From NCBI GenBank assembly GCA_003342895.1, contig PTFA01000043.1, positions 1,069,685 to 1,133,684 on the forward strand: DNA of 64,000 nt. Reading direction: 5' to 3'. This document shows, piece after piece, positions 23,475 through 36,420 of this stretch. The position numbers were made by a program, and so were the translations under genes. This DNA is from Casuarius casuarius. Its lineage: Eukaryota; Chordata; Aves; Casuariiformes; Casuariidae. Below the pieces are notes generated by a model, which worked only from the letters and a program-made list of their open reading frames with translations, made no database searches and had not been told where the DNA came from. The stretch's first letter is position 1. Each line of letters opens with the position of its first letter.

Positions 23475-25639
23475 AAATACTGGTATTAAAGTCAAGCAGA
23501 CTGAGGTACTGGTCCAAAAACTGTGCATGGTTATNAAGGTAGCTGCCAGTTTAAATCAAGCTTTTACCAAGGAACATTAAAGACAGAGAGACATTTTTCT
23601 TTTAGCTACCTCATCCATCTGGGGTGAGATTCACCCCTCTAGAGTAGATTTGTGCATCACTTGCACTGGAGTTGAGGACGGCCTAAAATACTGTTGAATT
23701 CCCCCCAGACTTTATGACATCTTTATGGCTGTGTCTAGTGCAAACCTTTCGGAAAAGATTGTAGTTTATCTCAGTAGGTCTAATTCTGAGTTGTAGCTAG
23801 AAATAGCCTATCTTTAAAGGCTGTGATCTTTTCTGAGCTTTAGGGAGGTTACCTGCAAAAAACATTTGTTTGCCTTTCTTGCCAGTCTATTGCTGTCCCC
23901 CTGAAGACAACAAAGTGGTATCTCTGCTCTGAGTCAGCCCAGTGCCACAGACACTTAGTCTCTTTGCTCTCTTCCCCTAAAGAGACATGGTTGTTTAACT
24001 ACACCTGCAGAACTTGGCCTGAAAGTTGACCAGGGCCTTGNGGGCTATAGCCCTGCCTCTTTTTCTGTTGGCCTGCTCTTAACAGCTGCAAGTACCCCAT
24101 CCCTGTCTGAAGCTCTCAGCCAGAACTGTGCAAAGTGACCTTCTGGAGGGGTGAGAATCTGCTCCTGGGTATCAGATAATAGTTGCCACAGCTATTAACG
24201 AGCTGCTGTGTAAGGCCACTAGTGTAGATTTATGAGATTATCTTAAATCTAAGCTGCACATTCCTTAATTATCAGTATTCTTTTCTTGTACAAGAAGAAT
24301 TTGCATAATTTCCCAGCAGCAAAAAACAGCAAAATCAAAACAATAAGTAAAAAGATGCACCAATTCNTCACTGAACTGCACATACATTTGCTGGCATTGT
24401 TTGTGTTTTCCTTCCATATCTAATGCAGACACCAAGGAAGAACAGAACTTTGACTTGGCTTGAACAGAACCACNCTGACTTGTGCTAGCTGAAGAGCTGG
24501 CCCTGGATTAACATGTTTATTCCATGAGTTTTTCATGGAGCCCAGATACTTATNGCAAAGAAAGCCAATTCAGACAGTGATCCTGCAAATATTTAAGTAC
24601 TGAATACCACTGCTGTTACAGGCAATGTTATTGGCATCAATGAGAGCTCTCATAGCAGCTGAGTGAGCCACGGGATACAGAGTTTCTGGGACTGGGGCCT
24701 TACAGAGCAAATACATTTACCATTTGTTTTGAACAATATGGGAACGCGATCTGGACATAGTCTGCCCAGGCAGCACATTCCCCCTCACACAGGCAGGAGC
24801 AATGTGTCAGCAGCAGATCCCAGAGTTTAACAAGAGAAAGTCAGTGACGGGTTTCTCATGGGGACTCATCTGCCTTCATCTTGGGATTCATTTAATCCTC
24901 CGGCTGACTTGTGCTACAGTGTCCTGGGGTGCGCNCACACGGCCCTGCCCTGCCAAGCAGACAGGCAGTCTGGGTCTGGGGGCAGTGCTGAGCAGCCTCT
25001 GTTGCTGTCCTCAGCCACCCCACCTAGAGACAGAAGGTATCCAGCCATGACTTCGAGGATCCTGTATCTGATGGTCACTTCTGCAAATGGGAATTAGGAA
25101 CCTAAACCACTGGAGTTCTTTAACCCAGCATCGTTTCACTCCAGCCTTCTAAATGACTATGGCTTTGAAACAATTGTTATTGTTCTTCAGCTAGTCCAGT
25201 TGCCCACATAAAAACTAAACATGTTCTCTGACCCTGTCTTGTCTACATTTGTGAATGGTTCAAACACTGCCATCCTGGCACCATATAACCCAAAANGCCA
25301 TTACCCTAGTGATATATTTTGAAGGGAGACCATTCGCACGCTGTACTATATGAGGGGGATGACAGGTCCTCGTGCTGTACATCAGCAGGAAGATGACATT
25401 CTGCTTTTGTGTTTTAACGGCTCCAAGATATATCATGCAAAGTACTGTCTCATTCCAGGAACCTGAGNGCAAGCACAAGGTGTTACTGTCAAAAGAAAAC
25501 AGAAAAACTGGGGCAGGTTTTGAATCTGACTATCCCAGGATGATAGCAACAGGCAGGGGGTGGTGGAAGCATCTTCTTATAGTAGACAGGGATCATATTT
25601 CCTCATCAATTCATTGGTTCATCCCAGACGTGTGTTCTT
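23475..25639. other. Non-coding unique sequence
   Basis: No gene found. Near 23620-23690 the sequence GGGTGAGATTCACCCCTC followed by GCACTGGAGTTGAGGACGGCC resembles the ancient palindromic repeat class but is too decayed to assign. Near 24406-24425 a pyrimidine-rich AG is followed by 19 open codons, with no donor. Confidence 0.5.
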
Positions 25640-25770
25640 AAAGTTATCCCTACAGAACTCAGCTTTTTGCTTAATTTTTACATACGCTTCAATCCCATGG
25701 ACTTTCAGTGGATTTGCACACGTGTTTAATTTTAAGCACATGCTTTGTTACCACACTACTTAGGGAGGGC
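25640..25770. repeat. Ancient amniote repeat fragment
   Basis: The pieces TTGCTTAATTTTTACATACG, CAATCCCATGGACTTTCAGT and AATTTTAAGCACATGCTTTG follow the order of a dispersed reptile/bird repeat: cttaattttacgcatgtg, then cccattgacttcagtggg, then taaagttaagcacatgctt. It is diverged and I cannot name the family. It is non-coding. Confidence 0.45.
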
Positions 25771-26339
25771 AATCTGGATTTTGTAACGCTGAGTTTAGCT
25801 CTGTGCACTCAGAAGAAGAAAGGAAGAATAGGGAAAAAATTCAATAAGGAGCAGCAAAGAACGAGGAAGGACTGATTTGTGAGGAAAGGGCACAANTGTC
25901 CACCCACTGATACCAGTTACATGCCTCTGACATCAGAGGAGCTAACTCCAGCTTACATNAAAAAAACAGGAGGTGGGGAGCTATAGAGGAGCTAGAGGAG
26001 ACTGCATCCAAATAATACACTAGTCCTTAACAGCAGGTGAAAGCAGAGCCTGAGACAGAGTCCAAAGATGGAGCTGCAACAGAACATGAAAGTTGGAGGT
26101 CCAAAAGTGGATGTGAGATAGAGGTGACCCCACTGCNAAGTGCTGGGGTTGCACTGCAGAAACTGGCTTTCTAGAGGGCCCAGTGTAGTTCAGCCCCACA
26201 TTCTCAAAGCCAGATTTCCCACTTTAGAGCATCATGATGAGTGGAATAAGCATGGCAAGGTTATAATCCACCCAACCTGAAACAGTGAGTCCTAGAAGTC
26301 TTCATTCTCAACTATCATTTAACTACTGGCTCAGGCTTC
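25771..26339. other. Non-coding unique sequence
   Basis: Purine-rich (25800-26110) with several GAGG/AGGA stretches but no tandem order. No gene or named repeat. Confidence 0.5.
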
Positions 26340-26885
26340 ATCTCCGTTATATTTAAAGCCTGAAACAGGCTTCTGGACTATGCTATATAAAATCTGATTG
26401 TTACATTCAACAGGTTGTAATATATTAAATTAAATATCAATACTGAGCTTACAGGCAACACTATCTTTTTGCAGTAAAGTATACTTCTTAAAATGTACCA
26501 GCAGCATCAAATATAACTAGATTTAATTTCATGCTGAAAAGTCTGTGAATATTCATTTTAAAATAGTCATCAAGAGCCTATTTTAATTTGTGTGGTGTTT
26601 CTGCTAATACCAATGCCTACTTAAAACATCCGTTAAAAAGCCTTAAGAATATTAACAGGGAATTCTTAGAGAAATGCACTAGAGTTTTATGTTTTGAATT
26701 ACCATTACAGGCTTTTTGGTTTAACTCACATTAAACAGATTTCATTATTAACAAAAATGTGTGCAAATTAAAACAAGCCCATTAGAATCTAAAATTCCAT
26801 GCTAAAAAGATTAGGGACATTTGAGTTATTTTTCTTCTGAAGGAATAAATGCAATAAAAAATGACAGGGAATAAAACCCATACTT
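26340..26885. promoter_or_regulatory. Strongest candidate conserved non-coding block
   Basis: About 550 bases, AT-rich but not simple repeat, free of Ns and of named mobile elements, with no useful open frame. It contains many A/T transcription-factor-type cores (AATATATTAAATTAAATATC, TGAATATTCATTTTAAAATAG, TTTCATTATTAACAAAAATG). The flanking sequence on both sides is N-bearing and less AT-rich. This matches the look of long developmental enhancers or ultraconserved-type elements. Only cross-species alignment could confirm it. Confidence 0.35.
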
Positions 26886-28397
26886 GTGAATGCACAGAAA
26901 ATCAACGGCGGTTAGGCCGTGGTGAGTAAACAGCTATGTAAATCCAGGTCATTCTACACTGGCTGCTGTGTCCCCCTTCTGGTCCCTGTACCTGCTCTGG
27001 GACCAAGCGGTGGTGCTCAGTCCTGTCTGATCCACCAAGGATAGGGATGTAGAGGGTNCACATCCCCAGCCAGCTGGTCCCATCCCTGAGATGCGTCATA
27101 AGATCCAGGTCTCCTGGTCCTACTTTGAGGATGGTGAGAGCACAGGGGGTGAAAGGAGGCACAAAAGAAAATTCTCCACGCCAAACCCAGACAGCGACTG
27201 CGAAAGACCCTGATGGGTAGGAGAAGACACATACGTTCCCCATGATACCGATCTGGTTTAGCAGGCCCGGAGACCTCAGAAATGCTGGCCAAAGCCTGAG
27301 GTGGATCTCACCTCATCCTCCCNCCCTGCTCTCTACTTGCCTAAAACCTAGCTATTTAGGATGGAAGTGAAGGCCTTAAACTGTGATCCAGCACAAGGCT
27401 TTTAGATACATTAGTCTCTGACACNAGATGTATAGGGCTTTGGCTAGGCACTTTGCACAGGACTAGATTTCACCCTGCACAACAGAAATTAAGCTGCCCA
27501 ACAGCTTGTCAGATGCAGGGCTCACTGCACGTACCAAAGAGCTTTGCGTTGTGCCTTTGGGAAGATGCTCATTGCTCCAGCACTAAAATATACAGGGTGA
27601 AGTTTGCTCTATGCTAANGTTTAAGGGGCAGTTAAGTGACTTCATGCAGAAGCGAGGCACTGCAAAATATAGTTTGGCTTTAGTTGTTTTTGGAGACTTT
27701 GGCTCCCCACTCCTCTATTGATCCCCTTAGCTTTTAAATAACCCCAATTCAATACATGCATCAGTGAAAAGTCTGCTACTTTAATAAGTCACNTGAATGT
27801 TTACCCTGTTTTGTGTAAAATACAACTTTTGATGTATTGGGTGCCTTATATCCCTGTCCCCTGCTGAGTTACTTACATCCTTCTCTTTATCCACTTCATC
27901 TGGGGTGATGGGGAGGACNAAGAGCAGCTGACCCTTCCCTCAACTCCAGTGAATTATGTGTGTTAAAACTCTCTTCTGTCAAGCTGCCAAATCTTTGCAT
28001 TAATCCTGAAAATTACAATTAAGGAGTGCTAAGAGGATATTTCCACCTTTGTGTATGGCTCTATTCAGTTGTAATGATCCCTGCTTCTCCACCAGGATCT
28101 GGAAGCCTCTTATGGTCATGGCTTCCAGCTCTCAGGCAGGGCAATATACTTAGGAAAAAAAGCAGTTTGGCTGATAGAAGTGCATTTTCTTCCCTTCTTT
28201 ATTTGATACCCTGGCATCAAGGATGGTCTTCTCATGATGGAGGGGGGGATTTGGGTTAATAAGAGCCAATGATCACTAGAGCATGGAACATCTCCACCCT
28301 GAGGAAGAGGTTGCATCAGCATTTCAGACATTTTAAAGTCATTATTAAGATTTTGTGACCTACTGAGAGGTGAAATATGGGGCTGGGAATCAGTTTG
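26886..28397. other. Non-coding unique sequence
   Basis: No gene found. The 113- and 91-codon minus-strand frames at 26902-27292 overlap in different registers over the same bases and carry Ns; neither shows a domain. The rest has no named repeat. Confidence 0.5.
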
Positions 28398-28500
28398 CCA
28401 CAAGGCTACAGCCCCATCTTGCTGGCTAACGCAATAACTTGAGACAAGTCATCTGAGGCTCTGGGAATCAGCTTCCCAATCTGTTAATACAGTCACAGGG
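28398..28500 (+). mobile_element. Degenerate MIR-like fragment
   Basis: The order GCAATAACTTGAGACAAGTC, then ATCTGAGGCTCTGGGAATCAG, then TTCCCAATCTGTTAATAC parallels MIR (CTTGGGCAAGTCACTTAACC, then TCTGAGCCTCAGTTTCCTCATCTGTAAAAT). Divergence is high; tentative. Confidence 0.35.
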
Positions 28501-28571
28501 ACTCCCCTCCCCGACGTCTACCCCACGAAAGGATGGTATTTTTAGTTATTAAGAACAAGAATTTGGAATCC

Positions 28572-28586
28572 CATTGGCATGCAAAT
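28572..28586 (+). promoter_or_regulatory. SOX-plus-octamer-like composite site
   Basis: The 15-mer CATTGGCATGCAAAT holds an exact POU octamer (ATGCAAAT, 28579-28586) directly after a SOX-like core (CATTGGC against the usual CATTGTT). The zero-gap spacing equals the known SOX2-OCT4 composite arrangement. The SOX half differs at two positions, so binding may be POU-only. The flanks (28530-28760) are AT-rich and repeat-free. Confidence 0.3.
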
Positions 28587-28760
28587 AAATCCTCCTCAAG
28601 TATGAAACAGGGATCTCTAAATCAGTTGTGGATCAGTTAATGCCCCGACTTTCTGAAGTCTTTAAGATTTGAAAAAGAATTTGTTAATATTTTCGAGCCC
28701 AGGCTGGGTGCCATTTTCTCATGATAATTGTCTCCACTTCAGCTGCTGAACAGTTCTAGG

Positions 28761-31661
28761 AAGGGTTCAATTATTTATTTACTTATTTTTTCTCTTGGCA
28801 TGATGAGCAAGGAGCCTGAGGGTTGTTTGACCTGAAAGTGGTAACTAAACTTATCTCCTGTTGGCAGTCAGGGGCTCTGGGTTGCGCAACATTCAGATGG
28901 AAACCGAAATATCTGCTACGACGANTCCTGCAGACGTTCAATGGATTGCTAAGTCCCGCATTGCTACTTTCACAAGCCTCTTCATTGGCATTTCCTCTTC
29001 AAGACTATTTATCTGACACACACTTCTTTTCTTTTTCCTCTGTGTGTTCGCTTGACTCGAGTTTGAGTTTGTACAAGCCACTTCACTATGAATAGAGCAT
29101 TTGTGCATTTCCCATTTTTCAGTCCCAAAAATATCCCCATAGAAATCACTAGAATTACACCGGGGAAAAAAGCAATAGATGTCACAGGAGAAACAATGTG
29201 TACTTCTTTATTTCCTTAGAGAGGAAATGTTAAATAACTAACTGCTTCCCTGAGTTAATTCTATTGAAGACAGTGGAAATTATTTTCCCACTTAAACTAA
29301 CCATAAATTTAACTTGCAGTTCCTATTTTTTTTCTATAAATTCAGCTAGTAGTAGCTCTGAGTTTAGGCACTTTTCTTTCCCTCTCATTTTTGTTCATTC
29401 AAACACTATGTCAGAGGCTGCAAACAGTCAGAAGATGAGAGTAGCCCAAGTGTTTACTACCCCTAAGCAGACATCCTGTTGGAGATACCTATCTACATAG
29501 GTAGGTAGCTATAGATAGATACATATCCGAGTGGGACAGGGTTAACTGGGTTGCTTAGGCAAATGGCAATGCAGAGCCGGTCGCGAGTACANGTCTTCAT
29601 ACTATGCATTCACACAATTTCAAGCACTTAATAGACCTCTAATCTCAGCTGGGAACTAGAGCTGCTGCTGTCACATAAAACCGTAACGATCTCAAGGCAA
29701 AGGGAGACATTTCACAGTAGTTATTGCTGACATTAGAAGCNTCAGGTATGTCCATACCCCATATAGAGTGCTGCATACAGACCCCCAACTTAGCTCTGCA
29801 CTGAAAGCTGTACAGCAGTGCCGGTGCAGTGCTCTGCACAGCTCTCAGCTGCGTCTGCACCACTACACAACTCCCAGGACCACTCTGGGTCACTCAGCAT
29901 TAGTTTGGCTATATCTGCACTGCCCTGTGTTGTGTAATACAAACCTACCTGTTCAGTCACAGACCTTGTATGGGCAGTAGAGACTTTGGTAAAAAGAGAA
30001 AAAACTAGAAGACATTCAGTGTCAGGTCAGTGAACCACGTGCTGGTTTGAAACTTATGAACAAAAAACACCCTCAGAGCTTCCAATTTATCTGAAGCAGA
30101 GATTTTTTGTTAGCACTTGGCACCAATGAGATCCTATTAGTGGAGTCATCTGCTGGGTCACAAATGCACGCTACAAGAGCTGAATGACTGTAGGGAAATG
30201 GTGAGATGTGGGAAGAGATGTATGCCGAGAGGTTTCCTCTGCAAAGACTTAAATACTAGAGCTCTGTGGGAAACAGGGGTGGGACAACGTGCAACCGAAA
30301 GGGATGTGGGATTTTGGAAGAGGAAGAAAAGAGAGCAGCAACATCTTATGTATACAANAGAGAGTGGGGCTCACCTCAAAGACACCCTGTCATTATAAAA
30401 TGTATTTTTTGCAACTTCCTACAGAGCACAGCGATTTGGCCTTTCTGTGGTAGAAATCAGAGGTGCACTGGCTTTCTTGAGTGCTGCAAACCAGATGAGA
30501 GCAGGAGGTAGAGAAGAATGCAATGTCCACTCGAAACTGATGGTACCAGGGAAGAGATGCACAATCTGGCCAGTGGCTCCTGAAGATAAGTGCCATGGCT
30601 ACAGGATTTAGTACACCCACAGTTGGGTGAGGGACTTCACATGTCCTCTGGCACAACAGCCAGCCCCTCACTTGGTACAGGGCATCACAAAAAACAATAC
30701 AAAACAAAACAGTGCTGTCTGTAAGATCACCAGNCTCCTTTAGCTTCTGCACNAGTCGTTTGGGTTGGGAGTGGTGGGCAAATCCTCATCCAAGAGGGCA
30801 AGATTCACTCCTTGCTTTGAACACAACGAGAAGGTATTTGTGGACAGAGATGACCCTGGTTAGTAGTGCTAATAAAATTGGTGATGAAGCACCATTTAGC
30901 AGCTGGGAGGGGAAGAGAAGCAGTTGCTTCAGGAACACACAGCCTCCTGCTTTGATGTTGCNTTCAAGTCAAAGCAAGGGCATGTTTTAAATTCCCAATA
31001 ATTCAAGTTTCTTTTTAAGTTCCCAAGCCTGGCTGAGTGCTTAAAGACAAGAGGAGATCTTGCTCCTGGGGCTGGCTTTCCCAGGCAATCGCAGCTCTGC
31101 TCAGAATGCTGTTTAAATATCAATTATTGTAATTCTCNGCAGAAATATTACAGGCATTCAGATTTTTTTCTTAACAGCCAAAGGGAGACATTTCCAGCAT
31201 CTATCAAACCTCTTATTTTAATCCACATTAAAATCTCTTTCCAGAAGGACTAGGCAATGNAGCATGATTTATCATTATAGTTTAAAGATTTGTTGCGGCA
31301 GAACGTGCTGCCTCATGCCAAGCCAACCTGTCTAGAGCAACCTTTTGGGTGCAGGAGGATCAGCTAGAGAGCGCAAAGGATATTAAAGTTAACAGATAGG
31401 AATTTGGAAGTAGATAGGTGGGAAGCAGCAGCAGCAATGTCCCTTGCTTCCCTGCAAGGAGCAAATCCCCCATGGATTTGGAGAACACGCCTNAATCTTC
31501 CTCTGACTTTGTCTTGGAAGTGCACAAGTGGGGCAACACTTGGGAGACACGTCTGGCAACCACCGAGCAGTCACATCAGTGGAAAACTCCTGCCACGGCA
31601 GCGTAGCACCTCTCACAACTGATGACACTTTCTGCAGGTCCCAGCAACCCTCCTGGCTTAC
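28761..31661. other. Non-coding unique sequence
   Basis: No gene found. A GATA/CTAT-rich low-complexity tract lies at 29485-29525. The 119-codon minus-strand frame at 30393-30752 carries an N and no recognisable motif. Confidence 0.5.
29485..29525. repeat. Imperfect GATA/TAGG-rich tract
   Basis: Contains ACCTATCTACATAGGTAGGT followed by AGATAGATA. ACCTA and TAGGT form a small inverted repeat within it. A decayed tetranucleotide microsatellite is the simplest reading. Confidence 0.55.
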
Positions 31662-31771
31662 CGTGATTGTGGGGGAAACCTGAGTTATTGAGCACCTTTC
31701 TGGTGAGCCCCCGCGCCTGAGTAGCGATCTTCAGGAGAGTGATTAGCCTCTTGCTGCCAAGAGTCATCATG
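31662..31771 (-). other. Candidate minus-strand exon with start codon
   Basis: On the minus strand ATG ATG at 31770-31765 begins a frame reading MMTLGSKRLITLLKIATQAR and continuing about 17 residues to a donor CACG|GTAAGC at 31662/31661. The peptide is basic, poor in acidic residues and amphipathic, as mitochondrial presequences are. A TTCTTCATGCAG acceptor-like site lies just upstream, so it could be an internal exon instead. The frame also stays open beyond both sites (31576-31803), which weakens the case. I recognise no family; chance is the leading alternative. Confidence 0.15.
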
Positions 31772-34700
31772 CTGCATGAAGAACACTGCTCTGAAGCTGT
31801 CACTTTTATTTCTTTTAACTGTTGCCATCAAATCAGGGCAACTGCGATGAATGTCCTGACATGAACATCAAATCGAGGGTTCTGAGATGAAAGGTTTAGC
31901 TCCATTATTAAATGCCAGCACTATGAAAAATGGGNAAAATATATGCTAGAGAAGAGCTGCCATGTTACACAAAAAGAGATATGCTTGTGGCTCACTCCTC
32001 AGACCAGCTGACTTTTTTGCTGATGATACAGGACAAAATAGCTGGAAATCTGCCATGAAAGGGCAGTGGAGGCTCCTGCTCAGCTCCTTGTACAAGGATC
32101 CAGGGAGCTGCTAGTTAGCCACTCCAGTACAATTCAGGTTTCTTAAGGAAACAAGGCTTGTGAGATAAAGCTTTCTATCTAGCCCTCTTTCTCTGCTGCT
32201 CCTTTCCCCAAAGTAGTTTTTGAGCCAGGCAGCTAATTTCAGCTGAATATAGCAGGGAGGTTTTAATATGATGCTCCGGCAGTTTTTATGGAAATCAGTA
32301 TCTGGGTAATGGGAAGAGGCCCACATTTCTGCCCCGCAGAGGGAGAAGTGGCACAGTGAGTGTCCCAGGAGGTGCTGTTAGCTGTACTGATCTTTGCTCA
32401 AATCTCTTGCTCATGGAATAACTTACTTTAACATGACACATTGTACCTTGAGTGGCCAAAACTGGTGACTGCTTGTCCTGGTCCTTTGGGGCCCATCAGC
32501 AGCCCCATGTCCCACACCCCAGCCCACCCCCAGCCTCTTCCCAAGACAGCACAATCTATAGATGCAGTTAAGCTTAAAGCTGCCTCTTTTCCTTCCTCTC
32601 CTTTCTTCAGCTGCACCCATTGTAAACGGAGCACAGCTGTGGTTCTGGCCCTCAGACTGTNTAGGAGCTATAGCAAAGTGTTCAATGTATTCTTAGCTTT
32701 TAAAATACTATTCATCAGCTGCAATCAAAGAGAGCCAGCATCATGTTGCCAGCCAAATTAATCACAGCTCCCCCGACCCCCCCTCCACACATACAGTCAC
32801 GTTGTGTGCATCCGTGGTGGTCCAGAGACCACAGTTTAGCAAGACACTGGAAAAGGCCAAGGTGGTAAATGTAAATCCTGGCTGCTCTTAATCATGTGCG
32901 TAATGACCATGTCATCAATCATAGGCTTTCTCAAGTGCTCAGCAACCACAGCCCAAGGGTATATTTTTCAAAGAATCCAATTCACTGAGGTCTCAAAAGC
33001 TGGGTCACTATTATTCCCACTAACAGACAGAGGATTTCTTCTGACTATCTGGCCTCGACAGCGCACGCAGCCTCAGCCTCTCCGTCAAAAGTCTGACTGC
33101 AATGAGTAAAGTCAGGAAAATTTATGCAACTCAAAATTTCACTGACCTTTAGAATAAAAGAAAACAAGCTAAAGAAGAACATGCCAATAAAACAGATTAG
33201 TAGAAACAAAGTATTTCTGTCATTTCACTGCTCTTAGTATTCTTCACTGGGAANATGGTCAAAACACTTCAAAAACTGAGGCTTTCAAGCTTCCTNAAAA
33301 CACTGAGATGTTGAGAAATACTGAGAACTTTGGCAGTTGCAGATTTCTCCTACAGATCTCTGAAGGACTCAAGACCTACTGCCTAGATGTAATACAGAGA
33401 TCCTCGTGCAAAACAAGCCACAGGAGTAATACGTTAGTGCTAAGTATCCTGACTTCTCAGAAATGTTAGAAGACAAACCACATGCATGTCACCAAACCTG
33501 ATCACCTCCCACCTGAATCACAACNTGTTTGGAATGACATTTTACATCGTGCCTCAGAGCAAAGCTCATTGCCAACCCCATCCATGAAAACATTAAAGAC
33601 ATTTGGTGCCTTTTCTGAATTCCAGTTGTGCAATGTTATAATAATGATTACATTTCACACCCAAGATAGAAATGAATCAGACCTGTTTGATTCCACTGGA
33701 AGAGCTGATGGAAGCTGTAGTGCTTTGAGGAGAGTTCAAGACGATTTTACGGAAGCGCGCCTTGGGGAAATTGAAATGTCAAGCATAATTTGGCACTTGA
33801 AACATGAAGGAGAGAGGATTTTCATTTGTTTTCATCTGCATCTTCCCCTCCTCTGAACTATACATGCTCCATTTCCCACTCTTCCCTTAGCTTTCATTAG
33901 GCAATGCTGAAGTCTGCTGGATTTGAGGAATCTCCAAGGATAAACAAGTATTTGGCATTAACCTGATCTGTAAAAGTCAATTTGATGTCTCTCAGTATTC
34001 TCCTATTCTTGTTAGGGGAAACTAGTCCAAAACAAGCTTTTTCCGTTATCTCTGTTCTCCCATATATCTGTTTAATCTTTCGTATAAGACTGGAGGATTA
34101 CTGCTCACTAGTCCCATTCTTAATAAATATGGGTCCACCTGAAAAAAATCAGGCTTTTGATCTAGGTTTCAGTCTCAGACCTAATCTCTGGAGTTGCAGG
34201 TATTCAATCTGACAGAAGCACTGCTTCAACTGGATCTTACCATATATATCTATGCCTTTTCTATGCCATATTGCTCCAACGTGCTCCATGTCCCACAGCA
34301 GGCACGTGCAGGACAGTCAGAAAGACTGGAAAAATAATGAGTTTGCTCTCCCACTAAAATAGAAGNTCCCTCACAGCTCATCAGCATGAGAAGTAACAAA
34401 ATAATTTGGCAAAAATGCCCCTGCTAGGTGCAGTTCCTGGGAATGCCGGTAATGGAGACTTGGAAGATAAATTCATAATTCCACCCATCACCTCAGTAAT
34501 TTCTGGCAAGACCGAGCACAGATCCCTACTATACTCACACCTTTTCCCATAGGGATTTTTCATGAGGNAATGCCTGTTTGTTATATGTGAAACTTGTGCT
34601 AACTTAGCAACTTTGACCGAAGTTCATCTCTGGAGAAAATTCAAAAGAAGTTTCAATAAGACAGAAACATTTCTGATANGGAGAGGACTTTCTTAAAAAT

Positions 34701-36420
34701 ATTTTCGTTGTGTAGCTATTATAACATATAACTTACAGCAAAGGCAGAGTCATGCCAATACGAAACGTTTTGTTTTTATAAAGAAGAGTTTCAATCCACT
34801 TGGAACAAGGTTTTATTTTAGGCAATTTTAGACTGCCATTTTTCAGGAAATTTTGTTTCAAATGTTCATATGTTTTGGAATGAGCAAAAAAAGAGCTTTT
34901 CGGAAAGTAAAGTAAAAAAGTAAAAAGTCCATTTACCACAAGCCTTAAAAGTAACCTTAAGTGACCAATACCATAACACCTACTTGTCAAAGAGGGATAA
35001 GTACAGCACATTGGATACGAAATCCTGGCTGAGTTTTTCTGAGAAACAGAGGCAGCAGAATAAGCAAAACTTTCCTTTCAGTTCAACAGAAGAATTTTAG
35101 CAAGCGTCTCCTAAAAGCCCCTGGGAAAAGCCTCTTCAGCAGATCCTGAACAGGTCTGCTCATCTGTAGATGCCTTCTTATCAAATGACCTGCGGGCTTC
35201 GTGTGGCCCTGGTGGCTGGAGTGAATTATTTCGGGGTTACCCTGTGTCATCAGATGCACAGGCTTTACACTGATGACTAATTTATGTCAGTGAAAGTGGA
35301 CTGGATTTGAACCAAAAATCCATTGATTTGACATCATTGCTTTACACTAGCTCTGTCACCGGAATTAATGCACAGTAAATGAAACTCTTATNACCTCAGT
35401 CCTCTCTTGGCCAGGGAATGAAAGGGAGAGCCACCTCTCCTTTCAAAAAAACCAGCAGCAACAAGGATGCCCTGGGGGTAGAAGAAATGCCTGTGAGAAC
35501 CCACTTGTGGGACAGAGATAACCAGGAGGACTTGAGGTCCCTGTGCTGCTTCACCTACCCACAACCACCGTGCTGTGGTTTCCTGCATAGTGGGGGAAAA
35601 AAANCGTTTCTCTGTGAGGTAGCAGGTTGTTTTATGCAAGTAAAAAGTCTTCTGGGTATCATTGGCAGCAATGGCCCTGGATGCAGTACTTCATGGCTGT
35701 CTTGTGAAAGGAAAAAAATATAACCCACTTCACTGGTTAAGGAGTGTATTTCTCCTCATGGGTGGATAAGAAATCTCTCAAGTGAACGACTCNTGTGTTT
35801 ATTATGTCAGATTATACCACTTCAGTTACTGGTTCTGATTATAACAAAACTGGAAAAACAACCGCTTACAAGACATTAATTTTATCTTATAGATTCTATT
35901 GTAAATGNGATACGGGCCTCTATGTATAGTACAATCCTTAAAATAGCTCCATCTAAATGCAAATGCAGACCTCTGCCTAACGCAGAGCTGAAAGCCTTCC
36001 CATTAACACGCCAAGAGATAGGGGAATTAATTTAATGCTTAAAAATTCCCAGGGATAAGAGGAATTTCTTCTGTTCATGTCTGGCATCATTTTCTCTTCA
36101 TGACCAAAGCACCCATAATACGATAATTTTTACCTTTTTTTCAAGCTTATTGAGGGAAAAGGCAGTACAATCTCTCTCTGGAAATGACTTTGCTGCCTAC
36201 ACGCTATTGCCTAAAGTGCAGATATTTGTATACGTGGTAAAGAACGCCCAGGGAAAGATGAAAGATGAAGATGGCTACAGNGCAGGAAGGTGTGCTGGGA
36301 TTCAATTACTTGGCTTTGCAAACTAATAAAAAGCAGAGATAGTGCTTGACAGCATTCATCTCTCACCAGCNTCTTCTCCTCCATCGGCCGCTCGGAGCCC
36401 ATCAAACACAGGGCGTCTCA
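31772..36420. other. Non-coding unique sequence
   Basis: No gene found. Around 35260-35370 there are two short pieces (CTTTACACTGATGACTAAT and GGATTTGAACCAAAAATCC) that resemble the ancient palindromic repeat class. The 124-codon frame at 33482-33856 contains an N and has no domain-like content. AT-rich stretches at 34680-34990 show no named repeat. Confidence 0.5.

Noticed and set aside
24406..24485. Acceptor-like TTTTCCTTCCATATCTAATG-CAG with open codons
   Set aside because: The frame ends at a stop after 19 codons with no donor; no further support.
26902..27292. 113- and 91-codon minus-strand frames
   Set aside because: They lie in different registers of the same bases, both cross an N, and no domain is seen.
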